DNA of 64,000 nt from Pseudotabrizicola alkalilacus (GTDB lineage: Bacteria > Pseudomonadota > Alphaproteobacteria > Rhodobacterales > Rhodobacteraceae). The notes beneath the pieces are model-generated. The model was given only the letters and a program-made list of their open reading frames with translations, searched no databases and was not told the origin of the DNA. Where the stretch lies: assembly GCF_003443995.1 (NCBI RefSeq), contig NZ_QWEY01000003.1, positions 1 to 64,000 of the forward strand. The letters are read 5' to 3'. The position numbers and the translations under genes are program-made. Every line of letters begins with the position of its first letter. Position 1 is the first letter of the stretch. Positions 26,671 to 38,174 of the stretch are shown here, one piece after another.

Positions 26671-28020
26671 TTACGCCTCTGCCTCGCCCCCGGCCCCGAA
26701 TTGTGCCTTGTCCAGCCCGTGCTTTTGCATCTTTTCCCACAGGGTTTTGCGCGACAGGCCGAGTGATTCATACACCGGCTTGAGATTGCCACGATGCGCG
26801 GCAAGCGCCGCCTCGATCTCGCGCTTTTCAAATTCTGCCACCCGTTCGGACAGCCGCGACGGGGCCTCTTCCACCGTTTGCGCCCCCTCGCCCAGCCCCA
26901 GCGCGTAGCGGTCGGCGGCGTTGCGCAATTCGCGCACATTGCCGGGCCAGTCGCGGGCGGTCAGATGCGCCACCAGCGATGGCGGCACCGGCGCGGGGTC
27001 AGAGCGGTGGCGGCTGGCGGCCTCACTCAGCAGGCGCAGAAACAGCAGCGGTATATCCTCGCGCCGCGCAGACAGCGGCGGCACCTGCAGCGTCACCACG
27101 TTCAGCCGGTAGAGCAGATCCGCCCGGAACCGCCCGGCCTCCACCTCCGCTTCCAGCGGCACGCGCGAAGTGGCCATGAAGCGCACATCGAGCGGCAGCG
27201 ACTCGTTCGACCCCAGCCGGGTGACGGTGCGATCTTCAATCACCCGCACCAGTTTGCCCTGCATGTCCAATGGCATGGAGGCGATATCATCCAGCAGGAT
27301 GGTGCCGCCGCGCGCGTGTTCGAACTTGCCATAGCGCGCCCGCAATGCGCCCGCAAAGGCCCCGGCCTCATGGCCGAACAGCTCGGATTCGATCAGCGCG
27401 GCGGGGATCGCGGCGCAGTCGATGGCGACAAAGGGCTTGCGCGCGCGCGGCGACATATCATGCAGCGCCCGCGCCACCACCTCTTTGCCCGCCCCGGTTT
27501 CGCCAACGATCAGCACATCGGCCTCGGTCGGGCCAAGGGTGCGGATACGGCGGCGCAGGTCGATCATCACATTTGACCGGCCAATCAACCGCTGCTCCAT
27601 ATCATCCACCTGCCCCGCCGCCGCCTTGAGCACGCGGTTTTCCAGCACCAGCCGCCGGTAATCGGACGCCCGCGCCACAATTTCGGTCAACTGGCTGGCC
27701 GGAAACGGCTTTTCGACAAAGTCATAGGCGCCTTCGCGCATCGCCCGCACCGCCAGTTGCACATCGCCATGCCCGGTGATCAGGATCACCGGAATATCGC
27801 GGTCAATCTCGTGGATGCGGTTCATCAGCGTCAGCCCATCCATGCCGGGCATGCGGATATCGGTCAGCACCACGCCGGGAAAGCCAAAGCTGACCAGATC
27901 CATGATCCGTTCCGGCATGGCAAAATCCTGCACCGCAAAGCCCGCCAGATCCAGCGCCTGCGCGGTCGAGGCGCGCAGATCGGGTTCGTCATCGACCAGA
28001 AGAATACGCAACGGGGTCAT
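26671..28020 (-). CDS. DctD-like response regulator, AAA+ type, with altered GAFTGA
   Basis: This 449-residue protein has an N-terminal receiver (phosphoacceptor Asp54, Lys104), an AAA+ domain of about residues 140-380 and a C-terminal Fis-type HTH (LKPVYESLGLSRKTLWEKMQ). Walker A GETGAGKE is at 173-180. The sigma-54 loop reads GAFAGA (220-225), with Ala in place of the essential Thr, and Walker B reads LLDDIA (Asp244-Asp245), where the family has Asp-Glu. It is encoded with a DctB-like kinase (ATGA overlap) and just upstream of the TRAP-TAXI genes, which it probably controls. Sigma-54-dependent activation is doubtful. Confidence 0.88.
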   Translation of the reverse strand: MTPLRILLVDDEPDLRASTAQALDLAGFAVQDFAMPERIMDLVSFGFPGVVLTDIRMPGMDGLTLMNRIHEIDRDIPVILITGHGDVQLAVRAMREGAYDFVEKPFPASQLTEIVARASDYRRLVLENRVLKAAAGQVDDMEQRLIGRSNVMIDLRRRIRTLGPTEADVLIVGETGAGKEVVARALHDMSPRARKPFVAIDCAAIPAALIESELFGHEAGAFAGALRARYGKFEHARGGTILLDDIASMPLDMQGKLVRVIEDRTVTRLGSNESLPLDVRFMATSRVPLEAEVEAGRFRADLLYRLNVVTLQVPPLSARREDIPLLFLRLLSEAASRHRSDPAPVPPSLVAHLTARDWPGNVRELRNAADRYALGLGEGAQTVEEAPSRLSERVAEFEKREIEAALAAHRGNLKPVYESLGLSRKTLWEKMQKHGLDKAQFGAGGEAEA

Positions 28021-29789
28021 TCGGCAGCCTCTTGCTGGGCGGTCATGGCAGCGGCAAGCCGCAGCACAAAGCAGGCACCGGGGCCTGAGGTTACCGAAAG
28101 ATCGCCGCCGAAGTCTTTGACGATATTGTAGGAAATGGAAAGCCCAAGGCCAAGCCCCTTGCCCACGCCCTTGGTCGAAAAGAACGGATCAAAGATGCGG
28201 GTGGCCAACCCTTCGGGTACGCCGGGTCCGGAATCGGCAATGCGGATCAACACATCATCACCAATGGCTTCGGCGGTCAGATGGATCGTACGTGTTGGCA
28301 AACCCTCCACGGCATCGGCAGCATTGGTCAGGATGTTGACCAGCACCTGTTGCAACCGCACCGGCCCCGCAACCACCTGCGGCAGATCGGAATCAAGGTC
28401 GATGGTCAACGTGGCATCTGCCGCACGGATGCGCAGCGCGGCAATCTCTACCGCAGCCTCCACCACCTCGGCCACGCTGACATGCGACAGTTTTTGCCCT
28501 GGCGCACGGGCAAAACTGCGCAGATGGCGGCTGATACTTGCCAGCCGGTCGATCAGCGACAGGATACGGTCGATATTGCCCCGCGCCTCAACCAGCCGGC
28601 CCCGGTCCATCAGCACGCCCGCGTTGTCGGCATAGGTGCGGGCGGCGGCCAGCGGCTGGTTGAACTCATGGCTCAGCGCCGCCGACATCTGGCCAAGGGC
28701 GGCCATCTTGCCCGCCTGCACCAGATCGGCCTGCGCCTGGCGCAGCTCATGCGTGCGCTCCTCGACCCGGCGCTCCAGATCGGCGCGCGCCTCGGCCTGC
28801 ACCTGCAGCCGTTCATCCAGCCGCAACCGGCGCTGCCAGACCACCGCCCCCACCATCGCCAGCACGCCAAAGGTCAGCATGGCGACAAAGGCAAGCGTCA
28901 GCGCTGACGCGCGGGCGGCGGCGGTGTCGATCAACACATGCACCACCCAGCCGGCGCGATCCATCGGCATGTCGCGTTGCAGATATTCACGTGCACCTTG
29001 CACTTCGGCGATACGCAGAACCGGACTGTTGCGATGCCGCCCCTCGCCGATGATCTGCAACAGGCCGATGGGCGTTCCGGCATAGCGCCGGGTGCTTTCG
29101 ATATTGGCCTGCGCAGCGTTGGTCAGCGGGCGCATCGCGGCAAAACGCCAGTCGGGGCGCGACGACAGAAAGCTTACCCCCTCCGGGTCGGTGACCAGAA
29201 CCGCATAATCGCCCCCCGCCCATGTGCCCTCGATGGCATCCAGATCGACCTTGAACACCAGCACCCCGGCGGTCAGCCCGGCCACCCGGACCGGCGCGCC
29301 AAAGTAATAGCCGCGCTTGCCGCTGGTGGTGCCAAGCGCATAAAACTGCCCTGCCTCGCCAGTCAGGGCATCGTAGAAATACGGACGAAACGCGAAATTG
29401 CCGCCGATGAACGAGGTGTCGGTGTCAAAATTTGACGCGGCGATGGTCAGCCCGTCCGTATCCATCAGATAAATATCGGTCGCCCCCAGCAGGCGCTGGA
29501 TACGGCGCAGATAGTCATTCGCCTGTATGACCAGTGCCGGATTGCGCGGGTCGGCTGCCAGCCGCGTCACAATCGTTTGCTCGGCAATCAGCGGCGGCAG
29601 ACGCTCGAACCGGTCCAGCTCGCCCGACAGCGCGGTGGTGGCAAGTTGCAGCACATTGTCGCCGCGCCGCGCGGTGTCATCCAGTGACCGCGCAAGGCTC
29701 TGCCGCCATGTCAGCCATCCGGCCAGACAGCAGCCCAGCACCGCCAGCGTGGCGGCCAGCAACAGCCATGTCCGTGTGGTTTTGCGCAT
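28017..29789 (-). CDS. DctB-like sensor histidine kinase
   Basis: This 590-residue membrane kinase has a membrane span at about 9-27, a periplasmic PAS-like (Cache) sensor at about 30-290 and a second span at about 297-317. A coiled coil (RLDERLQVQAEARADLERRV) leads to the HisKA domain with His374 in ALSHEFNQPLAA, and an ATPase domain with N box, DSGPGVPE and GLGLSIS. The S-HEFNQPL form is typical of DctB. It probably senses the transporter substrate in the periplasm and phosphorylates the adjacent DctD-like regulator. Confidence 0.9.
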   Translation of the reverse strand: MRKTTRTWLLLAATLAVLGCCLAGWLTWRQSLARSLDDTARRGDNVLQLATTALSGELDRFERLPPLIAEQTIVTRLAADPRNPALVIQANDYLRRIQRLLGATDIYLMDTDGLTIAASNFDTDTSFIGGNFAFRPYFYDALTGEAGQFYALGTTSGKRGYYFGAPVRVAGLTAGVLVFKVDLDAIEGTWAGGDYAVLVTDPEGVSFLSSRPDWRFAAMRPLTNAAQANIESTRRYAGTPIGLLQIIGEGRHRNSPVLRIAEVQGAREYLQRDMPMDRAGWVVHVLIDTAAARASALTLAFVAMLTFGVLAMVGAVVWQRRLRLDERLQVQAEARADLERRVEERTHELRQAQADLVQAGKMAALGQMSAALSHEFNQPLAAARTYADNAGVLMDRGRLVEARGNIDRILSLIDRLASISRHLRSFARAPGQKLSHVSVAEVVEAAVEIAALRIRAADATLTIDLDSDLPQVVAGPVRLQQVLVNILTNAADAVEGLPTRTIHLTAEAIGDDVLIRIADSGPGVPEGLATRIFDPFFSTKGVGKGLGLGLSISYNIVKDFGGDLSVTSGPGACFVLRLAAAMTAQQEAAE

Positions 29790-29845
29790 CGCCCCCCCTG
29801 TCCCGTCAATGCTATCGGCAAAGCGGGTCAGGCCGCAACTGCGGT

Positions 29846-30640
29846 TCAGGCGGCGACGGCAAGACGGCAGGGGTGGAAATCCTCCACTTGTAAATCACGG
29901 CCTTCAAAGGTGCAAAAGCTGAACGGCGGCACCGCGATCCAGCCGCCCTCGCCGGTTTCGAGCGGTTCCGAGACCACGGCAGTACCCTCCCGGCTGTCAG
30001 ACCAGCGGTGATAGAGCGTCGGCGCGTGATCGTCGGTGGCGTAGCGCATGGCGTAAAGCCGCTTGCCATCCGACAACGCGCCGGTCAGCCGCAAATGCGG
30101 GGCGGCTCCCTTGGCGCGGGACAGGCTGATCAGCTTTGCCGCCGCGCGTTCCATCGCGCCCTTGGGGTCATCGTCCAGACCTTCGGCAATGGCGATCAGG
30201 AACAGCGCCTCGGAATCGGTGGCACCCTTGCGGCACGGGTACAGCGCATCGGGGATCATCATATCGGCGTCGCGGCGAAAGGTGTCATAGCCGCCGATCT
30301 GGCCATTGTGCATGAACGACCACCGCCCCCAGGTAAACGGATGACAGTTGTTGCGGCTGGTCGCGGTGCCGGTGCTGGCGCGGACATGGGCGAGGAACAG
30401 GCCGGATTTCACCTGCGCGGTCAGGCTGCGCAGATTGGGGTCGGATCAGGCCGGCATCACATCGCGGTACAGCCCCGGCTCCGGCCTATCGCCGTACCAG
30501 GCCAGACCAAAGCCATCGGCATTGATGGCGGTGTGGCATTGCGTGGCGCAATGCGACTGGTGGATCAGCGAATGGCCGGGACGGCTGATGATTTCCTCAA
30601 GGAAAATCGGCGCCCCGGTATAGGCGGCCCAACGGCACAT
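29846..30640 (-). pseudogene. Class II glutamine amidotransferase (YafJ/EgtC-like) with in-frame stop
   Basis: A 265-codon frame begins MCRWAAYTG, so processed Cys2 would be the N-terminal nucleophile. It continues with HCATQCHTAINADGFGLAWYG and, in the same frame after the break, GLFLAHVRASTGTATSRNNCHPF and MHNGQIGGYD, all normal for the family. Codon 65 (30448-30446) is TGA in the context VMPA-stop-SDPNLRSL, where relatives carry Trp, so a TGG-to-TGA nonsense change is likely. There is no frameshift. It could be a young pseudogene or a sequencing error; readthrough is less likely. The part after the stop could be restarted only at an internal ATG such as 30412. Confidence 0.8.
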
Positions 30641-30702
30641 CAGCGCGCCCCTGTGATGGTGAACATGGTTCTGCCCCAACGTTTCTTTTCATGACAGTAG
30701 CA

Positions 30703-30742
30703 TGAAACAAAACGACGCCGGAAGGAGGTTCCTTGCGGCGTC
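30703..30742 (-). terminator. Terminator after the alaS-DUF1330 unit
   Basis: On the minus strand GACGCCG (30742-30736), then AAGGA / TCCTT as an inner stem (30734-30722), then CGGCGTC (30720-30714), followed by GTTTTGTTTC. It is 31 bases after the DUF1330 stop. Confidence 0.85.
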
Positions 30743-30772
30743 GCAGATGTTTGGCAGACAAGTGCTGAAAAA

Positions 30773-31063
30773 TCAGTCGATTTCCTCAACCACGACCAGA
30801 TCGCGCACAGAAGCGCCTTTGGCATGGGCAAGGGCTGCCTGATATTCCGGGCTGTGATAGCAGGCGACGGCCTCTTCCAGACTGGGGAAGCGGGCAACCA
30901 CATTGCGGGCGCGGTCGTTGCCTTCCAGCTGAACATGGCGGCCGCCACGGGCCAGGAAAACCCCGCCATGCAGCGCCACCGCCGGGCCTGCGCCCTTGGC
31001 ATAGAGCGCATAGGCGTCGGCGTCGGTCACTTCGACATGGGCGATCCAGAGTGCGGTTGGCAT
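30773..31063 (-). CDS. DUF1330-family protein
   Basis: This 96-residue dimeric alpha+beta-barrel type protein contains the DUF1330 pattern: ALWIAHVEVTDADAYALYAKG near the start, GGVFLARGG in the middle and a helix with a conserved S-x-E-Y-Q-A segment (CYHSPEYQAALAHAKGA) near the end. The start is ATG 31063 (MPTALW), preceded by AAGGATAATCCC; a longer frame would lie within alaS. It follows the alaS stop by four bases and is translated with it. The function is unknown. Confidence 0.88.
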   Translation of the reverse strand: MPTALWIAHVEVTDADAYALYAKGAGPAVALHGGVFLARGGRHVQLEGNDRARNVVARFPSLEEAVACYHSPEYQAALAHAKGASVRDLVVVEEID

Positions 31064-31067
31064 GGGA

Positions 31068-33722
<2,655 letters not shown>

Positions 33723-33836
33723 GTTAGTGCCCTTCGGCTGAGGGATTCATCTGGTTTGGTTCCCATCTATCCGCGTGCGCGGGGCCTGTCCACCAGCGGC
33801 AGCGGCTGGCCCCGAAAAAGCCCGCTCTGCGCCATG

Positions 33837-33865
33837 AAAAAGGCCGGGGAGATGCCCCGGCCTTT
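33837..33865 (-). terminator. Rho-independent terminator of recA
   Basis: AAAGGCCGGGG (33839-33849) pairs perfectly with CCCCGGCCTTT (33855-33865), loop of five. On the minus strand the stem runs into TTTTT (33841-33837). It starts 18 bases after the recA stop. Confidence 0.95.
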
Positions 33866-33883
33866 GCGTGTCTGCGGACGAAA

Positions 33884-34960
33884 TCAGGTGTCCATCACAT
33901 CATCATCGGCGGCCTCACCCTCGGCCATGTGGAAATCCAGCCCGTTGGCGGCGCGGATGCGCTCTTCGATTTCGGCCGCGGTGGTCGGGTTGGATTTCAG
34001 GAACAGTTTGGCATTCTCACGCCCCTGCCCGATCCGCTCATCGCCATAGGAATACCAGGAGCCTGACTTTTCGACCACACCGGCCTTGACGCCAAGATCG
34101 ACCAGTTCCCCGGTTTTCGAGATGCCTTCGCCATACATGATGTCGAATTCCACCTGTTTGAACGGCGGCGCCACCTTGTTCTTGACCACCTTGACGCGGG
34201 TGGAGTTGCCAACAACCTCATCCTTGTCCTTGATCGACCCGATGCGGCGGATATCAAGCCGCACGCTCGCGTAGAATTTCAGCGCATTGCCGCCGGTGGT
34301 GGTTTCGGGCGAGCCGAACATCACGCCGATTTTCATGCGGATCTGGTTGATGAAGATCACCATGCAGTTGCTGCGGCCGATGCTGGCCGTCAGCTTGCGC
34401 ATCGCCTGGCTCATCAGACGGGCCTGCGCGCCCATCTGCATGTCGCCCATATCGCCCTCGATCTCCGATTTGGGCGTCAGCGCCGCAACCGAATCGACGA
34501 CCACAAGGCTGACCGCGCCAGAGCGGACCAATGTGTCGACAATCTCCAGCGCCTGTTCGCCGGTATCGGGCTGGCTGATCAGCAGCTCATCCAGATTGAC
34601 GCCCAGTTTCTTGGCATATTGCGGGTCAAGCGCGTGTTCGGCATCGACAAAGGCGCAGACCCCGCCCTTTTTCTGCTCTTCCGCCACCACATGCAGGGTG
34701 AGCGTGGTTTTGCCCGAGCTTTCGGGGCCGTAAATCTCGATGATGCGGCCCTTGGGCAGGCCGCCGATTCCCAAGGCTATATCAAGGCCCAAAGAGCCGG
34801 TTGATGTCGCCTCGATATCCATGGCCGGGCTGTTCATTCCCAACCGCATGATCGAGCCTTTGCCGAACTGCCGTTCGATCTGTGCCAGAGCGCTTTCCAG
34901 CGCCTTTGACTTGTCCATTTCGCGCTTCCCGTTCAAATCGAGGAGGTTCGCCACCGCCAT
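33884..34960 (-). CDS. recA: Recombinase RecA
   Basis: The 358-residue DNA strand-exchange protein and SOS co-protease. Walker [11 protein letters not shown] and Walker [11 protein letters not shown] are intact, loop L1/L2 regions ([26 protein letters not shown]) are normal, and the acidic C-terminal tail ([11 protein letters not shown]) is present. I start at ATG 34960 ([11 protein letters not shown]); the frame extends to 34999 without a better start. It is controlled by an SOS box 51-65 bases upstream of the ATG. It is a single gene with its own terminator. Confidence 0.97.
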   Translation of the reverse strand: MAVANLLDLNGKREMDKSKALESALAQIERQFGKGSIMRLGMNSPAMDIEATSTGSLGLDIALGIGGLPKGRIIEIYGPESSGKTTLTLHVVAEEQKKGGVCAFVDAEHALDPQYAKKLGVNLDELLISQPDTGEQALEIVDTLVRSGAVSLVVVDSVAALTPKSEIEGDMGDMQMGAQARLMSQAMRKLTASIGRSNCMVIFINQIRMKIGVMFGSPETTTGGNALKFYASVRLDIRRIGSIKDKDEVVGNSTRVKVVKNKVAPPFKQVEFDIMYGEGISKTGELVDLGVKAGVVEKSGSWYSYGDERIGQGRENAKLFLKSNPTTAAEIEERIRAANGLDFHMAEGEAADDDVMDT

Positions 34961-35010
34961 TGTCCCGCTCCTTATTTCACAGCCGCGCCACGGCGGCAAT
35001 CATTGCCGGT

Positions 35011-35025
35011 GTTCGCCAAGTGTTC
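35011..35025. promoter_or_regulatory. SOS box of recA (GTTC-N7-GTTC)
   Basis: GTTC (35011-35014), GCCAAGT, GTTC (35022-35025) is exactly the direct-repeat operator bound by LexA in alphaproteobacteria. It lies upstream of recA, so DNA damage should induce recA. Confidence 0.9.
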
Positions 35026-35161
35026 TCACCTATATGAGATCAAATGCAGAACATATCAACCAGATTCTGGTAAATTCAGCTTTTTCACAATCTGGTTAAG
35101 CGATAGTTTACGCTCAGTAATTAAACGCATCCGACAGAGATGCTCAAAGGGACAGTAAACG

Positions 35162-35752
35162 GTGCTGGTATTCTGGGAACAACGTCTGGCGATCCTTGCG
35201 ACGCCGAAAACCGGCTCCACCGCAATCGAGGCGTCGCTGGAGTCATTGGCCGCGCTGTCGATCCAGCGGCCGCCGGTGCTGAAACACACCAATGTCGCCC
35301 GATTTCACCGCTTTGTCGGGCCCTATCTGGCGGCAGCGGCGGGCGGGCCGTTTACCGTGGTGGCGCTGATGCGCGAGCCGCGCGACTGGCTGGGCAGCTG
35401 GTATCGCTATCGCAGCCGCGACGACATTCCGGACGAAGCCAAAAGCACCCAAGGGTTGAGCTTTGATGAATTTGTGCAGGCCTGGTGCAGCACGCCGCGC
35501 CCTGCCTTTGCCGATGTCGGCTCGCAGGCCCGGTTCTTGCAGGGCACGGAGGGGCGCGGCGCGGACCGCGTGTTCCGCTATGAAAACATTGATGCTTTCG
35601 TGGCGTTTCTGGAGGACCGGCTGGATTTTCAGATCATCCTGCCGCAGCTGAATGTCTCGCCCAAAGCGTCGCTGGAGCTGTCGCCAGACACGTTGACGCG
35701 GCTGCAAACGGTCGCGGCTGAGGATTTTGCGCTGTACAACAGTCTGGACTGA
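35162..35752 (+). CDS. Sulfotransferase-like protein
   Basis: This 196-residue protein starts with GTG after AAAGGGACAG. LAILATPKTGSTAIEASLE at the N terminus matches the PAPS-binding loop (P-K-x-G-S/T) of sulfotransferases, and FTVVALMREPRDWLGSWYR matches the 3'-phosphate motif (R-x-P-x-x-x-x-x-S). The protein is shorter than most sulfotransferases and lacks a clear signal or membrane segment. It may be a cytoplasmic sulfotransferase or a relative that lost activity. A near-consensus CtrA-type site lies 52-66 bases upstream. Confidence 0.75.
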   Translation: MLVFWEQRLAILATPKTGSTAIEASLESLAALSIQRPPVLKHTNVARFHRFVGPYLAAAAGGPFTVVALMREPRDWLGSWYRYRSRDDIPDEAKSTQGLSFDEFVQAWCSTPRPAFADVGSQARFLQGTEGRGADRVFRYENIDAFVAFLEDRLDFQIILPQLNVSPKASLELSPDTLTRLQTVAAEDFALYNSLD

Positions 35753-35759
35753 ACCGCCT

Positions 35760-38102
35760 TCAGTGCAGCTGGCCCTGCACGGTGATCGCCAGATCGTTGA
35801 GCGAAAACGGTTTGGCCAGAAACACGGAATTGGGCATCCTCGCCTGTTCCTCGGACAGGCAATCCTCGGCATAGCCGGACATGAAGACCACGCGCACATC
35901 GGGCCGCGCCTCGCGGGCGAGTTTGACCCAGCTTGGCCCGTCCATTCCCGGCATCACCACATCGGTGACAAAGACATCAATCGCAAGGCTGCGGTCTTCG
36001 AGCAGGCGCAGCGCCTCTTCGGCGCAATCCGCCTCCAGTACGGTATAGCCGCGCAGGCGCAACGCACGGCTGGCAAAGGCGCGCACCGGTGCCTCATCCT
36101 CGACCAGCAGCACCACCCCCTCCCCCTGTTTGAGCACGATCTTGCGGGCGGGCTCAACGGCGGGGTCAGCGGCCTCATCTTCGGTTGGGTGGTAGATGGG
36201 GAAATAGAGGTGGAACACTGACCCCTCTCCCGGCGTGGAATCGACAAAGATGAAGCCGCCGGATTGTTTGACGATGCCATACACCGTTGACAGGCCCAGC
36301 CCGGTACCCTCACCCGCGCGTTTGGTGGTGAAAAACGGCTCGAAGATCTTTTCCAGCCGGTCCGCAGGGATGCCGACCCCGGTGTCGATCACCCGGATCG
36401 CCGCATAATCGCCCACCGGCACAATGGCGCGGTCGCGGCGCAATTCATCCTGCAAGGTCAAAGCCTCGGTCTCGACCCGGATGGTGCCGCCCATGGGCAT
36501 GGCATCACGGGCGTTGACCACCAGATTCATCAGCACCTGTTCCAGCTGCCGCTTGTCGGCGCGGATCATGCCCAGATCGGGGGCATGGGCAAGCCGCAGA
36601 TGCACCTTTTCTCCCACCAGCCGGTTCAGCAGATGCGCCATATCCGACAGCACCTCCTGCAGGTCGATGCGCTCCGGCTTCAGCGTTTGCTTGCGCGAAA
36701 ATGCCAGCAGCTGGCCGACCAAAGCGGCGGCGCGGTTGGAATTCTGGTTGATCTGCACGAGATCGGCAAAATCCTTGTCCTCGCGCGAGTGGCGCAGCAA
36801 CAACAGGTCACAATGGCCGGAAATGGCGGTCAGCAGATTGTTGAAATCATGGGCAATGCCACCCGCAAGCTGGCCGATGGCCTGCATTTTCTGGCTTTGA
36901 ACAAACTGCGCCTCCAACCGCTTCATGGCAGTGGCATCCTGCACCACGGCCAGAACGCCGGGGCAGCCGTGATCAACATAGCGCCGCAAGGTCACCTGAT
37001 GAAACGCATCGGCCTGACCGATGCGGGCGCGCAGCACCTCGGAGCCGACCAGCTGCCGCTCTGATGCGACATCGGCGACCCAGTCAAGGACCGAGCGGCC
37101 AAGACCTTCGTAAATGTCGTGAAACATCGGCCGCGCGTCGCTGGCCAGATCCAGCACGTCGCGGGCGGCGCGGTTGGCGGCCAACAAACGCCCCTCGGCA
37201 TCAAAGCGCAGCAGGGCAACCGGCAGCACTTCGAAATCTTCCATGATCTGTTCGCCGGCGGGGCGGCGGCTGACCGGCAGCAGATAAATCTCGCGCCGCT
37301 CTCCCGCGCCGGAAATCTCGGCCAGAATGGCGCGGACCGGGCCATCGACGCCTGCCACCTCCAGCTCTTCGCCGCTGCGCAGGTTGGGGGTGGAAAACAC
37401 CCGGTCCAGCCGTTTGGGGCGGCCCCCCAGCAAGCGTCGCATCGCCTCATTGCTGAACAGCACCACCCCGGACTTGTTGACGATCAGCATCGGCAGGCTC
37501 AGCCCTTCGGCCCCGCGACCGGAGGCAGCACGATCCACAAACTCCTCCAGCCGCCACAGAAACCGCCCCTCGGCGATGCGATGCACCGACAGGCGTGAAT
37601 GGCCCCGACGTGTCACCACATCCTCGCGCGTGGCGCCGGCGGTCTGAGCCCGCGACTGCAAACGATAGAGCACCGAGGCCGGGCTGGCGAAATGGTCCTG
37701 CAGGGCAGACATCAGAGAGGCCGCAGCGGCCCCGAACCGCGCCTGCGCCGCCACATTACGGTACAGGATCTGACCTTGAGCATCCGTGGTGAAACACGGC
37801 GTCGCATCCTGCCCGACCAGCAAGGCGACCGACCGCTCTGCCGCGCGGTCGGTCCGGGTGGCCAGAAAGACAAATGCCCAGAGCAGCCCGACCAGTGCCC
37901 CCAGCGTCAGCGCCACGACCGAGGCCGCCACCCGCACCGAAGGGTCAGACGCAACAGCCGCAGCTACCCCCGCCGCCAACGCCCCGGCCAGCAGAAGCCG
38001 CGACCGGGTGGCCAGACCGCGCAATACGGCGATGATTTCGCTGCTTCCCCGAACGCCAGCCAGCACACGCATCCCCATCTGCACCCGTTTCTCACGCAGC
38101 AC
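35760..38102 (-). CDS. cckA: Hybrid histidine kinase CckA
   Basis: This 780-residue protein has two N-terminal membrane spans (about 35-53 and 57-80), PAS-like segments at about 95-390, the HisKA/ATPase core with His418 in GGIAHDFNNLLTA and DTGVGIPADRL, and a C-terminal receiver with Asp714 in VTDVVMPGMDG. This arrangement and the HDFNNLL box are typical of CckA, which feeds phosphate via ChpT to CtrA and controls motility, cell division and gene-transfer-agent production in this order. The start may be ATG 38102 or the later ATG 38078. A perfect CtrA-type box lies just upstream, suggesting feedback control. Confidence 0.92.
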   Translation of the reverse strand: MLREKRVQMGMRVLAGVRGSSEIIAVLRGLATRSRLLLAGALAAGVAAAVASDPSVRVAASVVALTLGALVGLLWAFVFLATRTDRAAERSVALLVGQDATPCFTTDAQGQILYRNVAAQARFGAAAASLMSALQDHFASPASVLYRLQSRAQTAGATREDVVTRRGHSRLSVHRIAEGRFLWRLEEFVDRAASGRGAEGLSLPMLIVNKSGVVLFSNEAMRRLLGGRPKRLDRVFSTPNLRSGEELEVAGVDGPVRAILAEISGAGERREIYLLPVSRRPAGEQIMEDFEVLPVALLRFDAEGRLLAANRAARDVLDLASDARPMFHDIYEGLGRSVLDWVADVASERQLVGSEVLRARIGQADAFHQVTLRRYVDHGCPGVLAVVQDATAMKRLEAQFVQSQKMQAIGQLAGGIAHDFNNLLTAISGHCDLLLLRHSREDKDFADLVQINQNSNRAAALVGQLLAFSRKQTLKPERIDLQEVLSDMAHLLNRLVGEKVHLRLAHAPDLGMIRADKRQLEQVLMNLVVNARDAMPMGGTIRVETEALTLQDELRRDRAIVPVGDYAAIRVIDTGVGIPADRLEKIFEPFFTTKRAGEGTGLGLSTVYGIVKQSGGFIFVDSTPGEGSVFHLYFPIYHPTEDEAADPAVEPARKIVLKQGEGVVLLVEDEAPVRAFASRALRLRGYTVLEADCAEEALRLLEDRSLAIDVFVTDVVMPGMDGPSWVKLAREARPDVRVVFMSGYAEDCLSEEQARMPNSVFLAKPFSLNDLAITVQGQLH

Positions 38103-38115
38103 AGCACAGCAATCG

Positions 38116-38130
38116 TTAAGACGTTCTTAA
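38116..38130. promoter_or_regulatory. Perfect CtrA-type box before cckA
   Basis: TTAA (38116-38119), GACGTTC, TTAA (38127-38130) matches the TTAA-N7-TTAA consensus exactly on either strand. It is also a perfect inverted repeat, GTTAAGA-CGT-TCTTAAC. It lies 14-28 bases before the cckA ATG. CtrA binding is inference. Confidence 0.7.
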
Positions 38131-38174
38131 CCGCCGTCGCATTGCGCAGAAAAAACCACTCAGGGTTGTGTAGG

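Noticed and set aside
30446-30448. Selenocysteine at the in-frame TGA of the amidotransferase
   Set aside because: The position corresponds to a Trp in the family, is not catalytic and there is no obvious selenocysteine-insertion hairpin after it. A nonsense change is simpler.
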